Below are positions 51,080 through 64,000 of a stretch of DNA of 64,000 bases, piece after piece. The position numbers and the translations under genes were made by a program. How positions within the stretch are numbered: the stretch's first letter is position 1; each line of letters begins with the position of its first letter. Under the pieces are notes generated by a model. That model made no database searches and was not told the origin of the DNA. It saw only the letters and a list, made by a program, of their open reading frames with translations. The stretch is from Pterobdella sp. o SKG-2022 (lineage: Eukaryota > Annelida > Clitellata > Hirudinida > Piscicolidae): assembly GCA_964035795.1 (NCBI GenBank), contig OZ038322.1, positions 19,694,674 to 19,758,673 of the forward strand, read 5' to 3'.

Positions 51080-51265
51080 TTTATTTCTTCCAATATATAT
51101 TAATAAGATAACAGCACCTTTTCTTTCGGATTATTGGCATGTGAAATTGATTCTTCTGATAGATAATTCTGAGTATGTAAAGACAAAATATATGGATGCA
51201 GTGCTGAGTAAATTTTCCTGCATGCATCCGGGCTTGTTTCTGTCTTCTCTTGTGTAGCTTTTATA
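51080..51265 (-). CDS. candidate 3'-terminal exon with polyA signal
   Basis: The minus strand from an AAG|CAT acceptor-like site near 51265 is open to TAA at 51102-51100 (HIKATQEKTETSPDACRKIY, ALHPYILSLHTQNYLSEES, NNPKEKVLLSY). Codon use looks coding for this genome. An aataaa (minus, 51085-51080) follows the stop by 15 bases. It may end the minus-strand gene at 57344-62871, but the exons needed to link them in phase were not found. The acceptor lacks a pyrimidine tract, so the 5' limit is uncertain. Confidence 0.35.
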
Positions 51266-52650
51266 TGCTTATCAAACTTAAAATTCTTTTTCAAAAGTAA
51301 TGCTTTATTCGATTTTAACTTTTCAATGAATAGTTTTGGGATAAATTAATTTTAACATATTATGAAACCCTCAATATGGTTTTTACAAGATTCAAATCAT
51401 GTTTTTTTATAAAACTTAGTTCAAATGAAGAATGGGGCTTGAATTTAATATTAAATTTATTTTCAAAATGAAACTTTCTTCAATTTTTTTTGCATTTAAT
51501 TCAGCAAAATGAAACTTCAAAAAGTTTTTGAAGTTCTGAAGTAATTAAATACAATTCGCCTTAAAGCAATTCCAGATTTAAAAATTGAGAAATAAATTGC
51601 TTTCAGCATTTTAAGTTGAAAACTATATAAAAGTCTTTACTAATCATATCATTTCAAAATTAAATTCAGTTTTTTTTTAAATAAAGTTAAATTCTTTGAA
51701 ATTTAAAAAAAAAATCTTATTGAATGTGGGCAGCTTGCAAAAAAATCAAAATAATTGAAAATTTAAAAACAAAAATTCTAATTAAAATAAATTTTTCTAC
51801 TTCAAAAACTTTTCGATCCCAAGTGTTTTCAAAAAACAATTTCACAGTTATAACAAAGACGTTTTAAAGAGTGGAATCAATACTGATCAAATAATCTTAT
51901 AAAGAAGTCTTCCTCTTTTATCTATCTCCTCATTATTTAACCTACATGTCTCAAAATACTTACATTGCTTCGCTTTAGAAGAAGTTAATGTAATATTTTC
52001 TTTTCAAAAAGCTACTTCGGATATAGAGAGATAACTGAAACATCAAATCGGTAGATAAATACTTCACTCAGAAACAATAAGTTGAAAATAACAAAAATAA
52101 ATCACCCTGTTTTAATTAGATTTTTTTTTCAATATATATATTAATAATTTATTGTTATAGCAAGCTTAAGTTGTGCTAAGTAGCGCTGTGTTCGTGTCGA
52201 AACTATTGTTTATTATCTTGTACCTCTATGCATGCTTTTGTTTTTGCTGTAATATGCTTTATGAAGATATTCTTGAAATATCTATTTACGTTTTCATAAA
52301 TTTTGGTATATATTTTTCGAAATGGAAGCGTTTACATATCTTAACGGTAAGAAATACAAATAACAAATTAGTATTATATATATTTTTGGTAGTATACTGG
52401 AATTTTTGAAATTCATGTTCAGCTCCATTGATAAGATTAAATATTTCTCATTTATCTTGTTTCATTGAAAATGAAATCTTCAAAAAACAGTAAAAATTTT
52501 ATGTTTGAACACACAATGAAGTGAAAAAACTCGACTTTGCTTGAATGGTTTTTCGAAAGGTATGAACTTTCAAAAGATGTAGGTTAAAACGTTTTCTCAG
52601 CTGATGAAGATGTGATGAATGAGCAAATGCGTTTTTAATTTTTACCTCCA

Positions 52651-52704
52651 GTGGCTGCTAATTTTATTATAAGTGATGACAGAAGCAATCTCTAAATGAA
52701 CCTG
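52651..52704 (-). CDS. weak candidate exon
   Basis: On the minus strand, tgctatcag precedes an open segment (VHLEIASVITYNKISSHW) that ends at a gtaaaa donor. It is phase 0 at its start, so it would join directly to the exon ending at 57344. Other candidate exons lie between them, so membership is unproven. Confidence 0.3.
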
Positions 52705-54396
52705 ATAGCATGAAAAATTTTCTACATTTAAACTATTTTTCGAAAATTTTTTGTTTATTGTGAAAATTTTTGTTTTATTCGCAAAAATTAGGTATGTGGG
52801 AACAAAGATTGAAATTGTGAAATGATCTTCAAAAAGATGAGTTTCCAAAAGACTAAAAATGTGCTTTCCAGCTCTTCAAACCTATCGATTAGTATTTAAT
52901 GGAAAATAATATCTTTTTCATCTTACTACCTTTTTATGAAAGTTTTGTCAGAACTACAGTCTTTAATTTTATGGATTTGAAATATTCTTAATTTTTATGA
53001 AGATCTTAATATAGTATTTTACCCTTTTCAAGAATTGCAAACATAAAATCCTACAAAATCCTTTTATCCAGTACTATAAATAACCCTCAATTTTTGGTAA
53101 TCTCAGCGTTAATGATAATACATAAGTTATTCTTAACTTAAGTTATGGAAAGAATTTTGAAAAAAAATTTCTTCAAGTTGGAAATTAAGTTTCAATTTTT
53201 TTAGAAAAGAAACTTTGTACATGAGACATTTTATCAAGTTATGCTTAAATTAACTCATATTAATGGGTAAAAAGTTAAACTTATGTGGTTTTCTGGGTTC
53301 ACGTTTTTCATAGTTTTGGTTCATTTTTTTGTGACTTTGGAAGAAGAACTTGAAAAAGTTTTAAATTGAAAATATATTGTATTTATTTTAGCAGAAAATT
53401 TTTGGAATAACTGAAAAAAAATTTAGAAAAAAAGGGAAAAAGATATTTTTCACAGTTACAGATCTCTTTTTTGAATATTTGACAGCTGTATGAAATTTTA
53501 AAAATGGCGTTTTGACTTATATAATGGGAGTTATCTAATAAAATTTGCTAACCATTTTTCTGGATTTGTGAATTTCAAAAAGTTGAAAAGTATAATTCTT
53601 GAGAACCATTAAGTTCAACAAAGGTTTAGTTGGTCTTATCTTATTTTTTCTGTTTTTTTTCCATTTTTGATTTTCGTTTTTTTGAAAAATCAAACTGTTT
53701 TGAGTATTTCAACAAAAATAATTCCCTACGTAAATAAGTCAGTTATTTTTTTTGTAAACTTCGAATATTTGAAAAGATATTTATTTTTCATATCAATTTA
53801 AGCATATTTTTTGTGTCATTTTTTATACCAAACTCTTAAAAGTTATTTATTGATTTTTATGTTAAAAAATTAACAAAAGATTTCTTTGAAAGTTGTTGTG
53901 TTGCTAACGGAGCTTCTTAGAGTAACATATGATTTGTTTTGAAGGGGGTAGTGAAAATAAAGATTTTTCATTTCCTTTATCGTTTTTAAAATCATTATTT
54001 TAACATAATTCATAGAATATTTATATCTTATTCATCTGTTAATGTGAATACTTTTAAATGACCAGTCCTCCGATTTTGTTGCATAAAAACAACATCTGAT
54101 AGCTACTGTTCAAACTCAAAAAGCCGTGAATATAAAATTAGTATGAATTATCGTTATAAAAAGTCAACAAAACAATTGAAAGCAGTGAAACGCAGTTTAT
54201 CAATGCAAAACCTTAACCTGTCTCAAAACTTAATACTCACTAAACAGTCATTCAAATGATCAATTACAAAAAAACTGTCAAAATCCACTAACATAAAATT
54301 ATGTTATAAATAAGTTTTGAAAGTCGGAAAGAATAAGGATAAAAGGAAAGGATGGAACGCAAGTGTTTTATTGGGAAATGTCTGTTTTATACCTCC

Positions 54397-54525
54397 CTCA
54401 TGTGCATCTTTTTCAATATTGCGAGAACTCCAAACCGCAGTTTGATTTAGGACTTGTTGTTTCTGTGTCTTATTTCCTTCCATTGCTTTTGCGTGTACGT
54501 GCTTTTGTTTATATAATTTATTCAA
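54397..54525 (-). CDS. weak candidate exon, hydrophilic
   Basis: A minus-strand open stretch (HVHAKAMEGNKTQKQQVLNQ, TAVWSSRNIEKDAHEG) ends at a gtataa donor. It has normal codon usage and a polar composition. The acceptor is poor and the phase does not fit the exon at 52651. It could be an exon of the same minus-strand gene or chance. Confidence 0.22.
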
Positions 54526-55278
54526 TTAAAATTTATTTTGTTGAATTTGTTAGTAAATTACCAAAAACGATTATAGTTGTTTCACGTTATTAGTTTGAAA
54601 TATTAGCAGTTTTCAAGTTATAAAATTCTACTAAAAACTTGACTGAATTTTTATGGAATAAGAAAAAACTAATTTTATATCGACCTTCAATAATTAATTA
54701 CGTTTCAATTTTTTCAGACTGATATAGCTTCTTAAACTCAATGTACTCTGCTTAAAACCACGCAGTTTCTGAAACCACGTTTGCAACAAATACTCTTTAT
54801 TTGCAAAAGATTTAAAACCAAAACTTTATTTAAACTCAGAAAAAAGATTTTCATTCATGATGAAAGTTAAGTTTTTTCCACAATGCTATTCAAAAATATC
54901 TTCACGAACTTTCAAAATTTTTTTGAGATGGAAATTATTAATTAATAAAGTAAACAAAAACTCAGTTGGAAGATTTTATAGAAATATCCAGAAAAAATTT
55001 ATAAATCAATAAAATAATCTATAAATAAATCAAAAAAGATTGATGCATCTATCAATCGATGGGGCCATAATTAAAAGCACTTCCAACAAGTGCCAGATCG
55101 AATCGATAAAGCAAAGATAGCGCCTCAAAACATCAAAATGGATGTTTACTGAATCATAATCCCGCTAAATTAAAATTTCACAAGTTAATTTCTGTTTGTT
55201 GAAAATTTGCTAAAAATGGATGAAAATAAATAAAGTGGAATCTTTGAAAGTGGCATTTAGGTGTTACTGGTGCAGTTT

Positions 55279-55352
55279 TCATCGCTCCGACGCAAAAATA
55301 TACGTCAAAGCTATATGCTTCTTCCAATTCATTACCAGCAATCACAACGTTG
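55279..55352 (-). CDS. weak candidate exon
   Basis: A minus-strand open stretch (NVVIAGNELEEAYSFDVYFC, VGAMKTAP) ends at a gtaaca donor in phase 0. The only in-frame acceptor (cttgaag) is weak and needs phase 1, which the exon at 57344 does not supply. It is kept because its codons look coding in an AT-rich setting. Confidence 0.25.
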
Positions 55353-57343
55353 TCTTCAAGATATTCCAAGCAATAAATTTATGAACACGCACACACACGC
55401 CCTGTCATAGTTTCAACCATAAAATATTAATAAATATCAAAATCGAACGTGGATGGTATTAATTCAAATCACAAAACACGAGACCTTAGAATAAGCTTGA
55501 TTAATTTGATGTTCACTTTATTCGTCAATGCGCTTCTTTTATATTCTGCCTTCATGTATTTCCAAATAAGGATTTTCAAACTTCACATTGTAAAGTTAAT
55601 TTTTATGATGTTACGAAAATTATTTTCTTTAGAGCCAGAATAATCGTATTTAGAGAAAAGTTTAGTAACAAGAGTAAACAATTGATAATAAAAAAAGTAT
55701 TAATATTTATAAGATTGTGTCATAAAAAGGAAGATACGTAAAAGAATAAAGCAGGCTTGTAGCGGTGGGTTGCGAGATATATGCATGGACGCTCTAAATG
55801 TCGTAATGCTTTCTAATGCACAAAAAAACACCATAAAAAATAGTTTTCCTCTCATATACAAAAGAATCTCATGAAAACTTTATTTTTCACAAAAAAACGC
55901 TAATGAATGAAAAATAAAATCAAATGGTATCACACGAAAGGCCTGGGGAGCTGCAATAATTAGGAGCTTGAATGAGCATGAATGATGCGAGAGTCTTGAG
56001 GCAGAGTTCCTAATGACAAAATTACCTATTTAAAGCTTATATCATTTTTTGTAGCTTCGAACTAAGTGAGTTTGCAGTTTGAGCTTGCCTGCTTTCAACG
56101 CTGTTTCTAAAATCGCTAAAAAGAGCAATAATTTCCCGGGTTTAAAAGATGGGTTTTTTTATGAAAGTATTAATATTTTTTTCTTGCTTTTACAACTCTT
56201 TAAATGATTTATAGATGCGTCTGTTTGATTTCATTTTCTTTTCACAAGTAACGTAAAAAACATATTTGTTAAAACCGTTTCACGCCTATTTCGTGACTTT
56301 TTGATAAATCTTGAAAAAACTTTTCGCTTATGGTGCAAACTCGAGTAAAATTCTAAAACTATCCCAAAATTAATAATTTAGTTCACTTTTGTTATTATTT
56401 TCTCCTTTTACTGCTTGTACAATCCACTTTTGCACACACCCTTTCAATGTACATCGTCTAATGCACAACCCTAGGGCGTTTTGTTTTACATTTTTCGCGA
56501 TTTTCAAAAATGCATTCTGAAACAATTTTGTTATGTTATTTTTGGAAGAAATATTTCCAGCTTTAAGTCCACGTTCAGTGGGATTTTACAAGTGTCAAGC
56601 TACATTTAGCTTCCCACATTAAGAATTCTCTAAAAAATTTCATAAAAGAAAAATTTGAGTCAATAAGAACTTTATAAAAATTTACCTTCTTCCCAAGTTT
56701 GTATTAATTGATGATATTAATTTTTGCAATAGTATGGTAGTACAGGTAGAAGAGTCTAAATGTAATAAATTAGGTCTTTTCCTTACACCTAAATAAATTT
56801 TTTTCATTTGACCAATAATATATTTCTTATGCTCAAAAAATGGCACATATGAAAACCTTAAAACAAACATAAAATAAAGAAAACCACGTGTGTAATTAAG
56901 GAAAGACAATTAAAGAAAGCCTCTTTAAGTTTTCATGATTACTCGAAATTTTATAATTAAAAAAGTCTAAATTTAATAATTTTAGTGAGAAATAAACTGG
57001 AAGTTTTTCATAATGATTCTATTATAATAAATAACGTTAATAACAAACGCACCCATAAAAATAAAATTCTGTTCATCTAAATGCATGGTTTTCACCTAAG
57101 GGTTTACATGAAATTGTTGTTTAGTTGTGAAGAAAATGACTTATATAATGTAACAAGCGTATTAGTTTAGATTTGAAAATGTATTACATTATTTTGAAAT
57201 ATATATTAAAAGGGTTTGAATTGGATACCTATGGTATAGAACCATGCTATTGAGAAATATAAAGGCCGTTTGAAATTGCTTAACATATAAAAGTAACAAT
57301 TTCTTCCTTTAATCGGCATATAAATATAAAATGTAAAATAAAC

Positions 57344-60300
57344 AAGATTTCCTTCGCTTTGCATAATGCCCGTTTCGAAAATTACTATCGAGAAAATGGG
57401 TCTAAAAAACAATGAAGGTCTGGGAACGAGCTTTGCGAACTTTTTCAGATGAAGAAAATTTTAGATAGAAAATTTTGAATAATTTGTACTAAGAAATTTC
57501 AATTGGTATAAAAATTGTATTATGAAAGTAGAGATGTGGTGATGAATTAGGTTAAAAGTATGTGTTTTGTGGCGCAATAAACAGAACGAGGAACGTGCAC
57601 TCGAACAACTTTTGCGGAAAAATTCATGAAAACATAATATTTTTCAATGTGGAAGATCAATGAAACTCCCAACGATAATTTAAATACGCACTTGAAATAT
57701 TAAAATAAAGATAATTTCATATGCGATAACATTCAATCAATCAAGATTTGAGACTTTCTTTTTCAAATAAATCATAGAAATTATTCAATAAAACAAATTC
57801 TCTATTTTATTTGAAATGCACTTCTTGAATAAGACGAGTTTCAATGTAAATTAGGATGGAAGGTCAAAAATAGTTTATAAAACCATTCAGGTAAAATAAG
57901 ACACAGAAAAAAAATATATAATTCATCAGGTATGAATTTGAAATGATTCTTAATATTTGTATTATAAAACTTTTGTTAGAACTTTTATTTCAAACATTAT
58001 TTTATTTTTTAAAAACAGTTTTTAAATTTTTTTTCAGAACTATGAGAATATTTTTTTTTATGACAGGTGTTTTGGATAAATTCCAACTTGGTGTGCTATA
58101 CAAAATGGGCCAGTAACATCCAATTCTATTTATCATTTCAAGTTACATTAGTTCCCAATTGGAATTTTAAATAGCTTTTTTAGAAATATTTGAAAAAAAC
58201 GATACAAAAGATCTCTTGAAAGAGTAGCTCTTTGTAACTGGTGATGAAGTAAATCTTAGGCTTTTTATGTTCCTTTTCAAAACAAGTTTTATCTGTTTTA
58301 AAAAGAATAAATTAAAGTGAACTAGTTTTTGTGTTTATTTCCCGTTTCATAATGAAAAGTTATAGATAATATAATTGCTAATTATATTTTTTACTTGAAA
58401 ATCTTTTGCCTCAAATAAAAATCTATAAGCTATTGTGTTTTTGAAATCTATGTATTACATAAGCTACTGTATTAACATAGAAATTTACTTCAACACAAAA
58501 ATCTTTTAGGCATGCTTGAATCTGAAATATGGAAGAACTTCAAAGCTATCATTTTTTTGGAATTTATTGATTTTACATGAAATTAACAAATCCAAGTGTT
58601 TCTTATTTCTGGGCGTGTGTTTTGAGAATTTTTTTTACAAGATAATGTATAGAAGTATATATATATATATTGGTGTGGTCTAAAACATTATAAAAATTAA
58701 GTATCAAAATATATTAACAATAAAAAAGGTAGTAAAACCTTTTCTGATGTTTTGCTTGCACTCACTTATACCACTAAATACATAATTTTAACTCGATTTT
58801 TCACAATTTTTAAATAAAATAATTAATTTTAAAAACGAAAAATGAGAAAAAATTTGAATTCCTAAACAGATTATCATTCATTTATTAGAATTTGTATAAA
58901 AAAAACTCATAATCTTTTATAATTCCCTTGGCAATATCCTTTTATGTTTCAGAAAGCTCCAATATGGATACATGCATCAACATTGGGATTCTTATGTTCG
59001 AAAAAGCTTTTAGTCTTTTTATACGCTATTATTTTCAACTTTGAAAGAAATTTTTCACTAATATCATTCTTTAAAGCCACTCCGTAAAAATATTAATTAT
59101 AAAAGCTCGCATTCATTGAATTGAAGTTTCAAATTATATTGGATTATTTTTTAACATTGTTTTTTATAAAAATCGATTTAACATTAAAACGAGTTGATAT
59201 ATCTTGAGAACCAAAATACATTTAAAACCTATAAATGACTATTTGTGTCACGTTTGTAGCGTTTGAATCACGCTTAGAGAACCAGTTAAAATATAACAAA
59301 AGCAAAGAAGCATTATATGAATAATTGTTTAGATCAAACACAGATTCACTTCTTGGTTGTAGGAAGTGAAAGAAGGACCTTTTTTAATAAGCCTCCCTTT
59401 GTGAACGGCATTTTAGCATTGCAGTAATGGTAGATTTATTCGTCTTAAAAATGCTTTCAAAGGGTACACAACGAAATGAATGCAAAACACTCTGGCTGGA
59501 AATGAGCTTTAATTGAAATATAAAAAAAAAGAATTTCAGTTAAAAACTGAATTTTTTTTATAATCTTTGTTTTTTGACTAGATAGCAGTTTGTTTCTGCA
59601 TGAAAGTTTCATGTTGTTTGTGCTTATGAGATGACCAAAACTATTCCACAACACTCAAACTTTGAAGATTTAAAAACAAACTTTGTTTTTTTTTAAATTT
59701 AAACTTTGTTTTTCATTTAACATTTTTTCATTCAATCAAATAATATAATTATTTAAAAAATCTTTTCAAAAATAGAAAAAGGCTAATAAAATATTAATGG
59801 AAAATGTGCTATAGATAAAAGACGTCGTGACACTATCAAAGACGCCAAGGAATGCCATTGAGATTGTCACGTGTTCCTGTAACTCTCACCATTCTTGAAT
59901 AGTTTTTTGCATTAAACTCAATTCATTATTCAAGATTTATAAATTCTCATAGCTATTTTCATTTTGGTAATTTATAGATGAAGTTTCAGAATTATTTAAG
60001 TTTTCACAGTAGTGATATTTTAGTTGTATATAATTTTGTGATTTAGAATGCTTTTGTTTCTATGTGTTCAAAGATATGAAAATTCCTAATATTATAAACA
60101 TTTTTTCGTTTTAGGATTGTTTAAGGTTAATATAGATTTGTTGGTGACTACAATAAGTTTCATTTCCGGTTTCAATTAGGGTCTTTTTAGCTTAATTAAA
60201 ATTATCTCTGCGATTTTTAGACGTTTTTTTGTAAGAAACATAATTTTTTTTTTGAATTAAAAAGATTTAGTTTGAAGGTCAATAAAATAGTTTAAAAGAA

Positions 60301-62871
60301 ATAACTAATTGGTTCATTAATTTTTTGAATTTTCAAAATCACTGGAGAAAATTACTATGATAAATTTTTCTTATATTATAAAAATATTGGAAAAAGTTCC
60401 AGAAAGTGTTAGTTTTAAAATTTAATTTTAAACAACATTTGTTTGTTTGCTGTCGCCCAATTTCCAAATTTTAATTAATTTGTGGCTTTTGCAGCATCAT
60501 GAATGTTGAATCTAATTTTGATACATATTCAAAAAGTTAAAATTTTTTAACAAATTCAATTTCATCGAAAACTATTTTCTTTCAAAAATATTACTCTTTC
60601 AAAAAAGAAAAAGCTATACTTTTGTTTTAAAATGGTCAAAACAACTCTAAGAAAGATATAAACTAAAACCCTTTGCTCAATATTGTTTTTATGAAGCAGT
60701 ATTATGATTAAAATCAACTAATTTAGAAAGAAAAGAAAAAAAGTAAATCATGGAAGTATATTGAAATGGAATACCTCAGAACTTGAATTCAGGAGGATAA
60801 CAAGGGTTCTTTGCACTGGGTCGCTTTCAAGGGAATGATCGAACTGTAAAACAATAAAATATTATTTAAATCAAATTTTTATATAGTTTGTTAAATACTA
60901 AGATCAAAAACAAATGTTGTTTTCATAAACCTAATAAATCTTTTAAGGTATTTCTAATTGTTCAATTTTTATTGTTAAAATACATTTAACATTTAAATAC
61001 AAGATGATTTTGATTTTTACAGACTATTTTGAAATGATACATAAAAATAAAATCATATGCAGGTCATAAACACTATTTGATAAAATCAATACAATTAATG
61101 TATCAGTAAACATCATTCATTGTGTAATCTATGCAGATTTTTATTGGCCCATCCGATAAGGCACAACTAAAACCCGTATATTTTTTCATTGTTTTATTAC
61201 AAATAGAATTTCAAATTTAACCCGTTGTTTATAGCATATATTTGTTATATTTATTTGAAAATTCAATAAAAAACGAAAATACCGAAACTATTTGTTCGAC
61301 TATAAAAATAATCTGATTACCCACCTGGATGTATAGCTTATAATGAAAATAATGATTTTTCAATAAACGTGAAAACACCAAATATATATATTTTTTACTT
61401 AATCATCGCCCATCTCATGTGTCATCATCAGAATAACAAAAGCAATTACACATTAATGTGGAAGCTTTAATTAAACATTGAACCCAGCAGCCTCAAAGTA
61501 ATATCTCCACTAATAAAGCCAGGATAACTAGTCTCATCATCATTATTGTTTTATGCGTTTTCTTTTTGAGTATATTTATTTTGAACATTTTAATCAATAA
61601 AAAAATGATTTTTACATCTTTTTTGGTTTTTTTTGGAGAAAAAACACTGTCAAGTTTTGAAAAGTGTTCAAAAGAATAACGATAAAAAATTTACAGAAAA
61701 CTTACTTTTGTGTTTTTTTTGTGAATAGTCAAAAAAATAGAAGTTATTGTTTGAAAAACATACGTATGAATTGATAATTGATATTTGTGGGAATTTAAAC
61801 ATTGAAAACTTGAAATGCTCACCTTTTAAACGCTCATTTCAGTCACTTTTATGTTAAAACTTGGCAAAATACAAAAAATTCGTTTTTTTATTATAAAATA
61901 CGCCATTGAAAATTATTGAACCAATAAGTCTACAAACCATAAAAGTGCATTGAAAGGGTATATAGTGAAAAGACGACGATGATTCATACAAACTACTGTT
62001 GTCGATTAAATGAGTGGAGTACTTATCAAATAAACATTTTAAGACCCGCATGCTCGGTGCATAAATGATTTTGAAATATTTTAATCATTTTAGCGAAAAA
62101 TCTTTTGTAATAATTATATTTTATGCAATTTTGAAGATTAATGAATAGATAAGTGAGAATGATTGATTGGAAAAGTGATAATGAGATATATGTGATTTGT
62201 ATGGGTCATAGAGACGTCCCCGTTTGATTGTTTTCATATAATTACAACCCCAATCATCATTTATATCGAACGGATCGTTTCAAAGTGTTTTCTCTTCAAT
62301 TATTTGTATAACGCTTTTTATATTATTTAAATTAAATTTTTATTAATGTTTCGAATTTAATTCAAACGGAACTTTTTCTCCAACTGACATCTCTGTTTCA
62401 AATAGATTTTTATTTCATAAAGACATTTAAAATATTGACAAACTTCATAGACAAGCAGACATTTGAAGCTAAGCGGATAATAAAAATTCCATAAATTTAT
62501 GTATAAAAAAAAAATAAAACAAATATTTTAGTGACTTCAATTGTCTTTGATTAATTTGGCGTGTTATTTAGATGTCTATGTAAAAATATGATATCTAAAA
62601 TCAATTTGAAAGGTTTTCATAAGAGAGCATTTATCATTCAAACAAAAACTTGTAAGGATAAAATAATGGCATAAACTCATATAGGACAGACATAAATCAA
62701 AATAAGATTGGAAATAAATGTGACTTGAAACATTAAGGAGAGAAGAATTCTCGAATAAACAAATATAATCACTTGATTTACAAAAAAAATAAATAAAGAA
62801 TACCCAGATGACGCAATCATAATTAGTGTTATCATGGCGGGAGTATTGTAATCATCCAAAGCAGATTCTTG
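57344..62871 (-). CDS. unrecognised minus-strand gene, five phase-linked exons
   Basis: Five short exons, 5'->3' 62871-62804, 61995-61938, 60843-60775, 59876-59824 and 57401-57344, each have AG acceptors and GT donors. Their phases 0/2, 2/0, 0/0, 0/2 and 2/0 match at every join. The joined translation is open for about 102 residues: QESALDDYNTPAMITLIMIA, SLYESSSSFHYIPFQCTFM, FDHSLESDPVQRTLVILLNS, EHVTISMAFLGVFDSVTT and PIFSIVIFETGIMQSEGNL. Several acceptors are strong (ttttacag, gagttacag, gttttttag). The protein looks beta-rich with hydrophobic stretches, and I do not recognise the family. The 5' end is missing and may lie beyond 63875. The 3' end may be the exon ending at 51100. The chain of matching phases makes chance unlikely but not excluded. 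Confidence 0.5.
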
Positions 62872-63874
62872 CTGACGAATGTAGGTTATCGTAGTACGAC
62901 AATATTCATCAGAAACATAGAATAATATTGAAAATAATTTGTCATTATTAGAGGAAATATGCAATTATCGAATGAAAAGTAGTGATTATTGATAATATAA
63001 ATTAAATGCTATGAGATTAAATTATATTTTGAAAAAATAAAATTTTTGAATTATTATGTATTTTGAATAGAAGGGATTATTGGAAAAATTTTGATGGATT
63101 GAAAAAGATATTTTAGTTTTCGGAATTCTATTATTGAAGGAAACAAATATTAAAGAACAGCGAAACATCTGAGAAAACAAGGTTCACTCAGCTTTATGAA
63201 ATATTGGATAAATTATAGCTGTTAAGACTACTATTGAAACTGTAACCTACTAGTTTATTTAAAAAAAATATCAAAATAGTTATGTTATTTTATAAAATCA
63301 TATAAAAAGGTCACTATAATGTATATGGTTTTCAAAAATTCCTTCATTTTGCATGTTACGAAAAAGTTGGGTAATATTTCAAAACTTCAGCTATGATTTC
63401 AAAATGAAATATCTTTTGAGGATTTGAAAGACATAAACAATGATGATAAATAAAACAGTGGCGCAACAACGTGGAATTTTAACAAGAATCAATCTAAAAT
63501 TTTATCCTCATAAAAATTTATTCTAGTTTTATATTCTTGTTGTAACTGAAATTACTATTTATAAAAGGAGTTTCTCTAAGTAATTATATCAAATCTATTA
63601 TGTAATATCTTCCTAAAGACGAGTTTCGGTTTCTTATTAAAAATTTTACGGCTACTTGAAGTAAGTTTCGGATTATAATTTCTAATGTAAAAAAGTTAAT
63701 AGACAAACCATGTAGACAATTATGTTGGAATTGAAAATTTTGGATTAAATAAGTTTTATATAACCAATGAAATATCGAAATAAATTATAAATTTTGTTAC
63801 AAGATATATATGAAAATCAAATTCATCTGTTTTCCACAAACATGCTTTATGGTGACAAAGTTTTAATGAAATAC
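62872..63874. other. presumed intron, no recognisable feature
   Basis: AT-rich sequence between two candidate minus-strand exons. A missing linking exon should be sought here; none was convincing by eye. Confidence 0.35.
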
Positions 63875-63949
63875 TCGTATAAAGAATCATCACTTGGGTC
63901 CCCAAACTCTCCACTATTGTTCGCATGTTTCAATTCAGAAAAAATTTTA
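63875..63949 (-). CDS. candidate exon at the right edge
   Basis: The minus strand has acceptor acatcag and donor gtattt around 75 bases open in one frame (KIFSELKHANNSGEFGDPSD, then DSLYE), phase 2 at both ends. It probably belongs to the same minus-strand gene as 57344-62871, but an intermediate exon is needed to reach phase 0 at 62871. No family is recognised. Confidence 0.35.
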
Positions 63950-64000
63950 CTGATGTTTTGTAATTGCAGTAAAGAACGTATTCAATGCATTTTAATTCGT

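Noticed and set aside
1..64000. CRISPR arrays, operons, phage or bacterial insertions
   Set aside because: No regularly spaced repeats, no ribosome-binding-site gene clusters and no bacterial-type genes were seen. All recognised genes are intron-containing and animal.

Overview
This is animal (metazoan) nuclear DNA: very AT-rich, with intron-split genes using GT-AG splice sites, and several LINE retrotransposon copies. Three genes were rebuilt exon by exon from the raw sequence. Every junction keeps the reading frame, and the products match well-known animal families. The set (GIT, MEST, an allatostatin-A/galanin-type GPCR, plus L2-like and other LINEs) points to an invertebrate, probably bilaterian. 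The species cannot be named from this window. An unusual trait is relaxed 5' splice sites, with many T or C bases at intron position +3.

Layout. About 1-10,047, minus strand: a GIT1/GIT2-type ArfGAP scaffold gene with 17 coding exons. Its 3' end, including the paxillin-binding domain, lies beyond the left edge. 10,331-20,363, plus strand: a complete 11-exon MEST/PEG1 alpha/beta-hydrolase gene, head-to-head with GIT across 283 bp. 20,364-26,400: intergenic, with dispersed repeats and a 5'-truncated LINE that keeps an intact 552-residue ORF (23,221-24,879, minus). 26,401-36,392, plus strand: a complete 5-exon class A GPCR whose first intron carries a broken L2-like LINE. 36,393-47,400: a gene-poor stretch with a CA microsatellite and one GC-richer ORF. 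47,400-64,000: candidate genes found only by splice logic. These are a small secreted three-cysteine peptide gene (48,243-50,880, plus) and an unrecognised minus-strand gene built from 53-69 base exons (57,344-62,871). The latter may end at 51,100 and extend rightward.

GIT scaffolds act at focal adhesions and in receptor trafficking, MEST is a membrane-anchored hydrolase, and the GPCR would bind a neuropeptide. Apart from the possible shared GIT/MEST promoter, no joint function is implied. Introns hold decayed tRNA-Lys-like pieces, LINE 3' fragments, a 173-bp foldback and at least two dispersed repeat families.
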